From assembly GCF_024347335.1 (NCBI RefSeq), contig NZ_AP025463.1, positions 248,001 to 312,000 of the forward strand: a stretch of DNA of 64,000 bases, read 5' to 3'. A program made the translations under genes and the position numbers. This document shows positions 33,427 to 42,446 of the stretch, one piece after another. Position 1 is the stretch's first letter, and the number at the start of each line of letters is the position of its first letter. This DNA is from Vibrio celticus. GTDB taxonomy: Bacteria; Pseudomonadota; Gammaproteobacteria; Enterobacterales; Vibrionaceae. The notes beneath the pieces were generated by a model. The model searched no databases, was not told where the DNA came from, and saw only the letters and a list, made by a program, of their open reading frames with translations.

Positions 33427-34048
33427 CCTTCAAAATAGGATTGGTAGGCAAAACAGGATGAGCTTGCAAGATCTCGATGTTGATGAGATCACCGAATGGC
33501 CATTGTTGCCTCAGCTTCTCGTGATTCTGGTGTTGATGGTGTTAATCCAAGGTGTTGGTACTTGGCTGTATCTGCTGCCGCTCGACGAGGAACTGCAACA
33601 AATGAAGCATCAGGAGCAGACCTTAAAAACGACCTTGAGGATAAAGGCGAATAAGGTTGCAGCCTTGCCTAAGTTGCAGAGCCAGTTGGATGAGCTAACT
33701 AGTCGTTACGATTATCTATTAGAGCAGCTGCCCGTTCAAAAGGAGTTAGCGAGCATGCTGGCCTCCGTGAATGAGCTCGGCTTGGATAACTCACTGACCT
33801 TCACACGAATCGATTGGGGGCAAAAGCAGAATAAGGAGTTTCTCTATCGATTGCCTCTCAATATAGAGCTGACAGGTGACTATCACGAGATTGGGGACTT
33901 CTCTGCTGCTATCGCCAAGCTGCCGCGCATCATCAGCTTTGATGATGTGAATTGGCAGCGAGTCAGCCAAGAAAGTAGCACGCTGCATTTTAGGGTTCGA
34001 GCTTATACCTACCAGTTTAAATCGGAGGTCAATGATGAAACCCAATAG
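33419..34048 (+). CDS. pilO: Type IV pilus assembly protein PilO
   Basis: PilO pairs with PilN in the inner-membrane alignment complex. The 209 residues have one membrane helix near 31-53 (LLPQLLVILVLMVLIQGVGTW), a coiled coil (DEELQQMKHQEQTLKTTLR), and a periplasmic ferredoxin-like domain. It overlaps both neighbours in the operon. Confidence 0.92.
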   Translation: MANLQNRIGRQNRMSLQDLDVDEITEWPLLPQLLVILVLMVLIQGVGTWLYLLPLDEELQQMKHQEQTLKTTLRIKANKVAALPKLQSQLDELTSRYDYLLEQLPVQKELASMLASVNELGLDNSLTFTRIDWGQKQNKEFLYRLPLNIELTGDYHEIGDFSAAIAKLPRIISFDDVNWQRVSQESSTLHFRVRAYTYQFKSEVNDETQ

Positions 34049-34553
34049 CGCGTTTTTCTCAATCGTATTGATGCTTGCGTTGTCAGGCTGCAAAGCTAAT
34101 CAAGACTCACTGCAAGACTTTGTCGCACAGGTTGAAGCCAAGGCGAGAAAAGACGTCGAGCAACTTGTCCCAGCAACTGAATTCACGGCGGCGATTTATC
34201 AGCGCCGATCTTTGCGTCCTCCCTTTGAACTGCCTAAAGAAGCCATTGTGCAAAACCAACCCTTGGTCAAGAAAGACTGTTGGCAACCCAGCGCCCGTTC
34301 TCGTAATGGCAAGTTAGAGAAGTATCCGCTGAGTAAGCTTCGTTTAAGAGGCGTGATGGGCAGTGGCTCAAGCGTGTTTGGCTTAGTGCAAACACCCAAA
34401 GGCAACGTGGTAAACGTCAAGAAAGGCCAGTTTATCGGCTTAAACAATGGCCGAGTTACTAAGGTGACGAGCCAATACGTTCAGATTAATGAAACTCTTC
34501 CAGATGGCTTAGGTTGTTGGCATAAGCGCAACGTTAGGCTGGCTCTGAAGTAA
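34035..34553 (+). CDS. pilP: Type IV pilus lipoprotein PilP
   Basis: PilP is an inner-membrane lipoprotein that connects PilN/PilO to the secretin PilQ. A lipobox LALSGC puts the lipidated cysteine at residue 19. The C-terminal beta domain contains LSKLRLRGVMGSGSSVFGLV, typical of PilP. Two ATGs are adjacent (34032, 34035); the second is better spaced from the GGAGG upstream. It overlaps pilO and is followed by pilQ after 35 bases. Confidence 0.92.
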   Translation: MKPNSAFFSIVLMLALSGCKANQDSLQDFVAQVEAKARKDVEQLVPATEFTAAIYQRRSLRPPFELPKEAIVQNQPLVKKDCWQPSARSRNGKLEKYPLSKLRLRGVMGSGSSVFGLVQTPKGNVVNVKKGQFIGLNNGRVTKVTSQYVQINETLPDGLGCWHKRNVRLALK

Positions 34554-34588
34554 AGCAATGTCACATGATGTGGATATGAGATGTAAAT

Positions 34589-36307
34589 ATGATTAAAGGA
34601 ATAAGTGGATTAGTGAGCAAGGCTCTACAAGGTTTTGCTGTGTCTGTGATGTTGGTTGTTAGCGTGCTCAGCCATGCCGAGAGCTTACCGAACAAATTGG
34701 AGAATATTGATTTTAGGGTCAACAAAGATAAAGACGCCGTCATCATTATTGAGCTGGCGACCAGCACTGCTGTGGTGGATGTTCAACGTGCTCAGGAAGG
34801 GTTAAGTATCGAGTTAATCAATACTCAGGTTGATGATGACAAGCTTTACCTACTAGATGTAAAAGACTTCGCTACCTTGGTTGAAGGCATTGAAGTCTAT
34901 AAAGAGACACCAAGCACTCGGCTTCTAGCGACGATTAGCAATGACTATCAGTATGAATACAATCTAAAGGGACGTTTTATTGAGGTGGTGATCAGCAAAC
35001 CGGTTATCGATGAAGCGGCCAAAGAAAAAAGCGTTCTAGAGAAAGAGGGCAAGCTGATATCGATTAACTTCCAGGATATCCCAGTACGAAATGTCCTGCA
35101 GTTGATTGCCGACTACAATGATTTCAATCTCGTCGTGTCTGATTCGGTAGCCGGAAACCTGACGTTACGCTTAGATGGCGTACCTTGGCAACAAGTTCTC
35201 GACATTATCTTGCAAGTTAAAGGCTTGGATAAACGTGTTGATGGTAATGTTATCTTGGTCGCGCCGAAAGCGGAGCTCGACCTTCGAGAGCAACAAGCGT
35301 TAGAGAAATCGCGCTTAGAAGAGGAACTAGGGGAGCTTAAATCGGAAATCATCAAGATTAACTTTGCTAAGGCCACCGACATTGCTGACATGATTGGCGG
35401 TGAAGGTGCGGTCAGCATGTTGTCCGATCGCGGCTCAATTACCATTGATGAGAGAACCAACTCACTGCTCATTCGTGAATTGGAAGAAAACATTGCCGTG
35501 ATCCGAGGCATTATTGAATCGTTAGACATTCCCGTGAAGCAGGTACAGATAGAGGCACGTATTGTCACTGTTACCGAGGGTAACCTAGATGAGCTTGGCG
35601 TGCGCTGGGGCGTTTCCTCAACCAACGGAAGCTTCACTGTTGGCGGCTCAATCGAAGGCAACCACCCATCAGCGATTACGCCGTATGACGACGATAGCGG
35701 CAGCAGCGTGATTGATGACTACCTCAATGTTAATTTAGGGGCAACATCGCCGAACGCCTCGAGTATTGCGTTTCAGGTGGCCAAACTGGGCTCAGATACC
35801 TTACTCGATCTTGAACTGTCGGCACTGCAACAAGAGTCGAAAGCTGAAATCATTTCCAGCCCACGCTTAATCACCACCAATAAAAAGCCCGCTTATATTG
35901 AGCAAGGTACTGAAATTCCTTACTTAGAGTCATCTTCAAGTGGCGCTACGTCGGTCGCATTTAAGAAAGCGGTATTGAGTCTTAAGGTGACACCACAGAT
36001 CACACCCGACAATCGCTTGGTCTTGGATTTGAGCGTGACTCAAGATAGGCCAGGGCAAGTGGTAAAAACCGGAACCGGTGAAGCTGTCGCAATTGATACG
36101 CAAAGAATAGGAACGCAAGTACTTGTTAATAATGGTGAAACTGTCGTGCTTGGCGGTATATTTCAGCACAGCGTGAGCAGTACAGTGGATAAAGTTCCTC
36201 TGTTGGGAGACCTGCCAGTTTTGGGTGCATTGTTCCGTCGTAGCTATGAAAATGTGGGTAAAAGTGAACTACTTATTTTTGTCACACCCAAAGTTGTGAT
36301 TCAGTAA
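34589..36307 (+). CDS. pilQ: Type IV pilus secretin PilQ
   Basis: PilQ forms the outer-membrane channel for the pilus. The 572 residues begin with a signal peptide (about 1-30, ending SHAES). An AMIN-like N-terminal domain, N0/N1 domains (ISINFQDIPVRNVLQLIADYNDFNLV, then KINFAKATDIADMI) and the C-terminal secretin domain (IEARIVTVTEGNLDELG, VPLLGDLPVLGALFRR, LLIFVTPKV) follow. The length is short for the family but contains all parts. Vibrio homologues serve the competence/MSHA-type machinery. Being last in the operon, it precedes a structured gap before aroK. Confidence 0.95.
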   Translation: MIKGISGLVSKALQGFAVSVMLVVSVLSHAESLPNKLENIDFRVNKDKDAVIIIELATSTAVVDVQRAQEGLSIELINTQVDDDKLYLLDVKDFATLVEGIEVYKETPSTRLLATISNDYQYEYNLKGRFIEVVISKPVIDEAAKEKSVLEKEGKLISINFQDIPVRNVLQLIADYNDFNLVVSDSVAGNLTLRLDGVPWQQVLDIILQVKGLDKRVDGNVILVAPKAELDLREQQALEKSRLEEELGELKSEIIKINFAKATDIADMIGGEGAVSMLSDRGSITIDERTNSLLIRELEENIAVIRGIIESLDIPVKQVQIEARIVTVTEGNLDELGVRWGVSSTNGSFTVGGSIEGNHPSAITPYDDDSGSSVIDDYLNVNLGATSPNASSIAFQVAKLGSDTLLDLELSALQQESKAEIISSPRLITTNKKPAYIEQGTEIPYLESSSSGATSVAFKKAVLSLKVTPQITPDNRLVLDLSVTQDRPGQVVKTGTGEAVAIDTQRIGTQVLVNNGETVVLGGIFQHSVSSTVDKVPLLGDLPVLGALFRRSYENVGKSELLIFVTPKVVIQ

Positions 36308-36339
36308 TGAACAATTAGATTAAAAATAAAGTTGCATTA

Positions 36340-36402
36340 GTGGCACCTAACCTTGATAATTTCGGGTCTTATCACGAATTATCTGTGAGGAATCGGTGCC
36401 AC
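36340..36402. other. Long imperfect stem-loop between pilQ and aroK
   Basis: GTGGCACC (36340-36347) pairs with GGTGCCAC (36395-36402). Inside, GATAATTTCG can pair with CGAATTATC. GGGCCTTTTAA follows. It may be the pilQ terminator or a structured leader of aroK; the long loop makes a plain terminator less certain. Confidence 0.45.
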
Positions 36403-36483
36403 GGGCCTTTTAATTTCAGTACTTGTACTGACCTACCTTGTGGCGATGTCATTGAATTAACGTTGTAAATTACTGCTAAAAAC

Positions 36484-37002
36484 ATGGCTGAGAAACGCAA
36501 TATTTTTCTTGTTGGCCCAATGGGCGCCGGCAAAAGTACAATTGGTAGACACCTAGCTTCCCAACTTCATATGGAGTTTCTAGACTCTGACACTGTGATC
36601 GAAGAGCGCACTGGCGCAGACATCGCATGGGTTTTTGATGTTGAGGGCGAAGAAGGTTTCCGTAAGCGCGAAGAATCTGTAATCAATGATCTGACAGAAG
36701 AACAAGGTATTGTTCTTGCGACAGGTGGTGGTTCAGTGTTGAGCAAAGAAAACCGTAACCGTCTATCTGCACGAGGCATTGTTGTATACCTAGAGACAAC
36801 AATTGAAAAGCAACTTGCTCGCACTAACCGCGACAAGAAACGCCCTCTACTTCAAACAGACAACCCGCGTGATGTGCTAGAAGATCTAGCTGTATCTCGC
36901 AACGCACTATACGAAGAAGTGGCGGACTACACAGTTCGTACTGACGACCAAAGTGCAAAAGTGGTAGCCAACCAGATCGTAAAAATGCTAGAAGAACGTT
37001 AA
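36484..37002 (+). CDS. aroK: Shikimate kinase I
   Basis: It phosphorylates shikimate at the 3-hydroxyl with ATP, towards chorismate. The 172 residues show Walker A GPMGAGKS (11-18), the shikimate-binding FLDSDTVIEERTG and GFRKREE segments, the ATGGGSV loop and the LID arginine region RDKKRPLL. The aroK-aroB-damX-dam order is the classical dam superoperon. aroB follows after 25 bases. Confidence 0.97.
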   Translation: MAEKRNIFLVGPMGAGKSTIGRHLASQLHMEFLDSDTVIEERTGADIAWVFDVEGEEGFRKREESVINDLTEEQGIVLATGGGSVLSKENRNRLSARGIVVYLETTIEKQLARTNRDKKRPLLQTDNPRDVLEDLAVSRNALYEEVADYTVRTDDQSAKVVANQIVKMLEER

Positions 37003-37027
37003 GTTCATTTTTTCGGAGAGCAAACCC

Positions 37028-38116
37028 ATGGAACGGATTACGGTCAATCTAGCTGAGCGTAGCTACCCTATCTCTATTGGCGCCGGGTTATTTGAAGACC
37101 CGGCGTACCTTTCTTTTTTATCAGGTAAGCAGAAAGTTGTTGTTATCAGTAATGTGACAGTAGCGCCTCTTTATGCTGATAAAATTTTATCGCTATTGGA
37201 TCAAGTCGGCTGTCAGACATCTCTTCTCGAGCTGCCAGACGGTGAACAGTACAAAACCCTTGAAACGTTCAATTCAGTGATGAGCTACATGCTTGAAGGA
37301 AATTACAGCCGCGATGTGGTGGTAATTGCTTTAGGTGGTGGTGTAATCGGTGACTTGGTCGGTTTTGCTGCCTCTTGTTACCAGCGCGGTATTGATTTCA
37401 TTCAAATCCCGACGACCCTTCTTTCTCAAGTGGACTCTTCTGTTGGTGGTAAAACCGCAGTAAACCATCCTCTTGGTAAGAATATGATCGGCGCTTTTTA
37501 CCAACCGAAATCTGTGATCATCGATACTAACTGTTTATCAACGCTTCCAGAGCGTGAGTTTGCAGCTGGCATTGCTGAGGTGATCAAATACGGCATCATT
37601 TACGATGAAGCCTTCTTTGATTGGTTGGAGCAGAATCTAGAGAAACTTTATCAACTTGATGAAGAAGCACTGATTACCGCGATTGCTCGTTGTTGTGCAA
37701 TTAAGGCTGAAGTGGTGGCTCTAGATGAAAAAGAGTCAGGAATCAGAGCGTTATTGAACCTAGGTCATACATTTGGTCATGCGATTGAAGCAGAACTAGG
37801 CTATGGTAATTGGCTACATGGTGAAGCTGTGTCGTCAGGCACTGTAATGGCAGCTAAAACAGCTCAATTACAGGGACTGATCTCTCAGCAGCAACTTGAG
37901 CGAATTATTTCTATACTCAAGAATGCGAAACTACCAATCCATACGCCAGAAAGCATGTCTTTTGAAGACTTTATGAAGCACATGATGCGCGATAAAAAAG
38001 TGCTGTCTGGTCAGTTGCGTTTGGTATTACCAACAAGTATTGGTACTGCTGAAGTGGTTGCTGATGTGCCTCAAGACATCATTAAACAAGCGATCGATTT
38101 CTGCCGTACTCTTTAA
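37028..38116 (+). CDS. aroB: 3-dehydroquinate synthase
   Basis: It converts DAHP to 3-dehydroquinate, using NAD and a metal, as the second shikimate step. The 362 residues match the family. Motifs are DGEQYKTLET, the NAD loop ALGGGVIGDLVGF, TTLLSQVDSSVGGKTAVNH, and metal ligands in EVIKYGII, NLGHTFGHAIE and WLHGEAV. It is in an operon with aroK. Confidence 0.97.
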   Translation: MERITVNLAERSYPISIGAGLFEDPAYLSFLSGKQKVVVISNVTVAPLYADKILSLLDQVGCQTSLLELPDGEQYKTLETFNSVMSYMLEGNYSRDVVVIALGGGVIGDLVGFAASCYQRGIDFIQIPTTLLSQVDSSVGGKTAVNHPLGKNMIGAFYQPKSVIIDTNCLSTLPEREFAAGIAEVIKYGIIYDEAFFDWLEQNLEKLYQLDEEALITAIARCCAIKAEVVALDEKESGIRALLNLGHTFGHAIEAELGYGNWLHGEAVSSGTVMAAKTAQLQGLISQQQLERIISILKNAKLPIHTPESMSFEDFMKHMMRDKKVLSGQLRLVLPTSIGTAEVVADVPQDIIKQAIDFCRTL

Positions 38117-38164
38117 ATTTGGTTGTGAGGTTGCCTAGCTAAACTCTAGGCAACTGAAGCGTTT

Positions 38165-38185
38165 TACTGATCGATCTTATCAGTA
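38165..38185. repeat. Small dyad before damX
   Basis: TACTGAT and ATCAGTA flank a 7-base centre containing GATC, ending 10 bases before the damX start. It could fold over the damX ribosome-binding region or be methylated by Dam. Short and unproven. Confidence 0.3.
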
Positions 38186-38195
38186 GGGATCCCCA

Positions 38196-39713
38196 ATGAG
38201 TTTGGCTCATGAATTAAGAGTATTAGAGTTAGAATCTCAAGTTGAGTTGCTAGAGCGCTTACAGCTTTTGACTAACTTTGGTTCAAACCTTGTGACGGTG
38301 GCTGGCAAAGCTGGCTCTGGCCGATCTTGGTTAGCTCAGCGTTATCTTGAAGCATGGTCGACAGAAAAAAATCAGTGTTTACTGCTTTGTCATCCAAGCC
38401 AAGACGATCAACAACGCCGCGCGCTTATTCTTAGCCAAATTGTTTCTGATCCCCTGTTTAATCAACATGATTCTTTATCTGATAGCCTGACAAGGTTACT
38501 GGATGGAGAGCCGTGTAATGTGGTTATCGTCGTTGATGATGCCCAACGACTTTCTGAGCTATTGGTATCCGAATTATGGATGTTGGTACTGGAAGCTCAA
38601 TCAAACCCTCAATGGGCGATCAATATCGTTCTCTTCTCGGAACCTGGCCACTTAGATACGTTATTAACGCGTTTGAGTTACGGTCAACAACACAAGCCTA
38701 TCGATCTTGAGATCGATGACCTTTCGCAACCAGAAGCTGAACATTTCTTTGAATCACTGGTGATTCGATATGTTGATGATGAGTCTGAAACTCGCGTGCG
38801 ACGTGCGTTTAATAAAGCGCAACCTCTGCCCGGTGAGTTAATGGCTTTAGGAGAATTGAAAGTGGAAAAAAGGATTATTATTCGCTCAATTATTGGCTCA
38901 CCCATCAATATCGCGATTGTGGTGGCCTTGTTGTTGATTTTAATTGGTGGTGGTTATTGGTGGATGTTCAGTCAACCAACCCCTGACGATAAAGCGCAAT
39001 CTCTTATCGCTCCGATTGAACAGACAGCTATCCCAACTTTTGAAGTGGAAAGTGGTACCGAGCAAGCTGGAATCGACGGAATGGACGATTCTGAAGCCGA
39101 AGCTGACATGAGTTATCAAGGTGCTGATGACGACAGCTCATCTTTGCCACCGGTTGTGGTTGAAGAGACAGCCAGTGTTGGTGAAGCAACACAAGATCAG
39201 CAACGTGTCGTAATCACCTCTGATGTGGTTGATGCCTTGCTTGATGATAAACCTGAAAGTGCTGATACCAGTGCGATTGATGCGGCTGTTGAGGAAAACA
39301 CAGGAGCCGCGGTGAGTTCGCAGTCAGATGCAGACAAAGTGGAGTCACAGCCTTCAGCCGATGAAGCAGTAGCCCTAACCCAGTCCACACCACCGACTAA
39401 GAAAATCACCTTCTCATTTTCTCGCGAAGAGTTACAAGCGATCTCGCCGCGAGCTTATACTTTGCAGTTGAGTGCGATGACCTCATTGGAAGACGTACAA
39501 TCTTTCATTGAAGAGTATGACCTTGAGAACAAGGTTCGTATTTACCCAACACTTCGCAACGACACCAAGTGGTTTATTGTCACTTATCAAGATTACCCAA
39601 CGATTCAAGTGGCGAGAGACGCGGTAAGTGTGTTATCAAAACCACTTCAACAGTTGGAACCTTGGGCAAAATCGATGAATCAAGTGCATCGAGAGATAGA
39701 ACGTGCGAAATAA
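38196..39713 (+). CDS. damX: Cell division protein DamX (SPOR domain)
   Basis: DamX is a septal-ring membrane protein that binds denuded peptidoglycan. The 505 residues hold an AAA-like N-terminal domain with GKAGSGRS at 37-44 (arginine where Walker A usually has lysine) and a VIVVDDAQR Walker B-like segment. A single membrane helix lies near 235-255. A long acidic low-complexity linker follows, and a C-terminal SPOR domain (YTLQLSAMTSLEDVQSFI to the end) closes it. The low-complexity acidic linker is typical of the family. dam follows after 69 bases. Confidence 0.93.
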   Translation: MSLAHELRVLELESQVELLERLQLLTNFGSNLVTVAGKAGSGRSWLAQRYLEAWSTEKNQCLLLCHPSQDDQQRRALILSQIVSDPLFNQHDSLSDSLTRLLDGEPCNVVIVVDDAQRLSELLVSELWMLVLEAQSNPQWAINIVLFSEPGHLDTLLTRLSYGQQHKPIDLEIDDLSQPEAEHFFESLVIRYVDDESETRVRRAFNKAQPLPGELMALGELKVEKRIIIRSIIGSPINIAIVVALLLILIGGGYWWMFSQPTPDDKAQSLIAPIEQTAIPTFEVESGTEQAGIDGMDDSEAEADMSYQGADDDSSSLPPVVVEETASVGEATQDQQRVVITSDVVDALLDDKPESADTSAIDAAVEENTGAAVSSQSDADKVESQPSADEAVALTQSTPPTKKITFSFSREELQAISPRAYTLQLSAMTSLEDVQSFIEEYDLENKVRIYPTLRNDTKWFIVTYQDYPTIQVARDAVSVLSKPLQQLEPWAKSMNQVHREIERAK

Positions 39714-39782
39714 CCCTGAGCTTAGCCTCAAAATATGTTACATTCCGCAGCCTTATTTTTGAGTTGATAGATAGAGCAGTAA

Positions 39783-40631
39783 ATGAAAAAGCAGCGTGCC
39801 TTTCTAAAATGGGCTGGTGGTAAATATGGCCTAGTTGAAGACATCCAACGTCACCTGCCACCTGCTCGTAAATTGGTAGAACCGTTTGTCGGTGCCGGCT
39901 CAGTATTTCTGAATACTGACTTTGAACAGTACCTGCTTGCAGATATCAATCCCGATCTTATCAACCTGTACAACCTACTTAAAACCGATCCTGAAACTTA
40001 TATCACGGAAGCGAAGCGCTGGTTCTGTCCTGAGAACAACCGCAAAGAAGCCTTCTTAGATATTCGCGCTGAGTTCAATGGTACAGATAACGTCATGTAT
40101 CGTTCGTTGGCTTTCTTGTATATGAACCGATTTGGCTTCAATGGCCTATGTCGTTACAACAAGAAGGGCGGTTTTAACGTTCCATTTGGTTCTTATAAAA
40201 AACCTTACTTCCCAGAAGCTGAGCTGGAGTTTTTTGCCGAGAAAGCGAAAAAGGCCACCTTCGTCTGTGAGGGATACCATGAAACCTTTAGCCGCGCGCG
40301 CAAAGGCTGTGTGGTTTACTGCGATCCTCCATACGCACCACTGTCGAACACGGCTAATTTTACCTCTTACGCAGGTAATGGCTTTAGCTTAGATGACCAA
40401 GCTGCACTGGCGGATGTTGCTGAAAAAGCAGCGATGGAACGCGGTATTCCTGTTTTGATTTCAAACCACGATACGACATTAACTCGTCGTTTATATCATG
40501 GGGCGGAGTTGAACGTGGTTAAGGTGAAACGCACCATCAGCCGTAATGGCGCTGGCCGTAATAAAGTTGATGAGTTACTGGCACTTTTTCATAAAGAGAA
40601 AAACCAGCAGCACGCATCAGCGGAACAGTAA
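39783..40631 (+). CDS. dam: DNA adenine methyltransferase Dam (GATC)
   Basis: Dam methylates adenine in GATC and guides mismatch repair and replication timing; it is essential in V. cholerae. The 282 residues have the N-terminal FLKWAGGKYGLVEDI motif, the AdoMet loop PFVGAGSVF (34-42) and the catalytic DPPY at 181-184. The damX-dam-rpe-gph-trpS order supports the identity over a restriction-system methylase. The IS50-like element in this window carries GATC sites like those by which Dam controls IS50. Confidence 0.97.
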   Translation: MKKQRAFLKWAGGKYGLVEDIQRHLPPARKLVEPFVGAGSVFLNTDFEQYLLADINPDLINLYNLLKTDPETYITEAKRWFCPENNRKEAFLDIRAEFNGTDNVMYRSLAFLYMNRFGFNGLCRYNKKGGFNVPFGSYKKPYFPEAELEFFAEKAKKATFVCEGYHETFSRARKGCVVYCDPPYAPLSNTANFTSYAGNGFSLDDQAALADVAEKAAMERGIPVLISNHDTTLTRRLYHGAELNVVKVKRTISRNGAGRNKVDELLALFHKEKNQQHASAEQ

Positions 40632-40832
40632 TGGTCAGAATATCCGCCAAACTCATTAAATTGAGTGACCAACGGATACTTTCTTAAACTAATCTTTCGA
40701 ACTGCTAGGATCTGCTTAGGTGCTTAGGTAGAATTGCACACCAAATAGTCTTGGGATTGAGTCTTGTATTTGTGTATGAGATGTCACCAAGGCGGTGATA
40801 TTCGCAATTTACTCACTCTTAAGAGGTTTGGT

Positions 40833-41507
40833 ATGAAAGATTTTCTAATCGCTCCATCGATTTTGTCTGCAGATTTTGCTCGTCTTGGTGAAGACGTAGA
40901 AAAAGTACTCGCAGCTGGTGCTGATGTTGTGCACTTCGATGTGATGGACAACCACTACGTACCTAACCTGACTTTTGGCGCGCCTATCTGCAAAGCGCTG
41001 CGCGACTACGGTATTACGGCTCCTATCGATGTTCACCTTATGGTTAAGCCAGTAGACAGCATCGTGCCTGAGTTTGTTAAAGCCGGCGCATCAATGATTA
41101 CCTTCCACGTTGAAGCATCAGAGCACATCGATCGCACTCTACAGCTAATCAAAGAGCACGGTTGTAAAGCGGGTGTGGTTCTTAACCCTGCAACACCGCT
41201 TTCTTGCCTAGATTACATCCTAGACAAAGTAGACATGATTCTACTGATGTCTGTGAACCCAGGCTTCGGTGGTCAATCTTTCATTCCTCACACGCTAGAT
41301 AAACTACGTGCTGTTCGTAAGCTAATTGACGAATCAGGCCGTGACATTCGCCTTGAGATTGATGGCGGCGTGAAGGTGGATAACATCCGTGAAATCGCAG
41401 AAGCGGGCGCAGATATGTTCGTTGCGGGTTCAGCTATCTTCAATCAACCAGATTACAAAGAAGTGATTGATGAGATGCGTGCAGAGCTTGCAAAAGTAAA
41501 CGCATAA
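40833..41507 (+). CDS. rpe: Ribulose-phosphate 3-epimerase
   Basis: It interconverts ribulose-5-phosphate and xylulose-5-phosphate. I choose the ATG at 40833 (224 residues, MKDFLIAPSILSADF), with AAGAGG upstream; the longer frame adds 23 unsupported codons. TIM-barrel motifs are VHFDVMDNHYVPNLTFG, DVHLMV, MSVNPGFGGQSF and LEIDGGV. It lies between dam and gph. Confidence 0.97.
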   Translation: MKDFLIAPSILSADFARLGEDVEKVLAAGADVVHFDVMDNHYVPNLTFGAPICKALRDYGITAPIDVHLMVKPVDSIVPEFVKAGASMITFHVEASEHIDRTLQLIKEHGCKAGVVLNPATPLSCLDYILDKVDMILLMSVNPGFGGQSFIPHTLDKLRAVRKLIDESGRDIRLEIDGGVKVDNIREIAEAGADMFVAGSAIFNQPDYKEVIDEMRAELAKVNA

Positions 41508-41535
41508 TCGTAAAACTACAGATAGATTGAATATT

Positions 41536-41559
41536 AAGGGGCTAATTTGCCCCTTTTTT
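41536..41559 (+). terminator. rpe terminator
   Basis: AAGGGGC and GCCCCTT flank a 6-base loop and are followed by a T-run, 28 bases after the rpe stop. Confidence 0.88.
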
Positions 41560-41609
41560 ACGTCTTATAGCTCAACTCATAAGACGAACATAATAAATAG
41601 GAAAGTAAG

Positions 41610-42296
41610 ATGTCATTAAGCTCAATAAAACTGATCGCCTTTGATTTGGATGGAACCTTGTTAGACAGCGTGCCTGATTTGGCCGTTGCTGCTGACCAAG
41701 CTTGTCAGGAGTTGGGCTTCCCTTCAGTGAGTGAAGAACAAGTTCGCGACTACGTAGGTAATGGTGCTGATGTTCTTATCGGACGTTCACTCAGCCGTAA
41801 CCTGACGGTTGACCCAAGCCTAGAGCCAGAGCTACTGAAAAAAGCGCGCATCCTGTTTGATGATTTCTACGAGCAGGGCGGCCACAAGCTAAGTCACCTT
41901 TACCCATCGGTTAAAGAGACGTTGGCTGATCTGGATAAGGCGGGTTTCACCATGGCGCTGGTCACCAACAAGCCTTCAAAGTTTGTACCAGACGTTCTGG
42001 CGCAACACGGTATTGATAAGTACTTTGTTGATGTGTTGGGTGGCGACTCTTTCCCAGAGAAAAAACCGAACCCAGTCGCGCTGAACTGGTTGCTAGAAAA
42101 GCACAATGTTAAAGCGGAAGAGATGCTGATGGTTGGCGATTCAAGCAACGACATTAAGGCAGCTAAGAATGCAGGCTGTCACTCGTTTGGTCTGACTTAC
42201 GGTTATAACCACGGCGAGCCGATTTCAGCATCAAGCCCTGACTATGTCGCGGATAACGTCGCGCAATTACTAGATGTCGTTCTAGTTTCAGCATAA
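41610..42296 (+). CDS. gph: Phosphoglycolate phosphatase (HAD family)
   Basis: It removes phosphoglycolate formed in DNA end repair. The 228 residues are a HAD hydrolase with nucleophile D12 and acid D14 in FDLDGTLLDS, motif II LVTNKPS, and motif IV MVGDSSNDIKAA. Its place between rpe and trpS supports Gph over other HAD paralogues. Confidence 0.95.
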   Translation: MSLSSIKLIAFDLDGTLLDSVPDLAVAADQACQELGFPSVSEEQVRDYVGNGADVLIGRSLSRNLTVDPSLEPELLKKARILFDDFYEQGGHKLSHLYPSVKETLADLDKAGFTMALVTNKPSKFVPDVLAQHGIDKYFVDVLGGDSFPEKKPNPVALNWLLEKHNVKAEEMLMVGDSSNDIKAAKNAGCHSFGLTYGYNHGEPISASSPDYVADNVAQLLDVVLVSA

Positions 42297-42353
42297 AGCG
42301 GACAAAAGTTAGCTAACCTACTAGCAAAATACTTATCAATGAGTACACTGGAT

Positions 42354-42382
42354 GAGCCGTACAGAAGAGCTGTGCGGCTTTT
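42354..42382 (+). terminator. gph terminator
   Basis: AGCCGTACAG and CTGTGCGGCT pair with one G-T around a short loop, followed by T's. Confidence 0.8.
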
Positions 42383-42446
42383 CTATATTTAAGTTAAGAA
42401 GCTAAGCGTTCAATAAACTTAGCGAATAAGCAAAGGAATTAAAACC

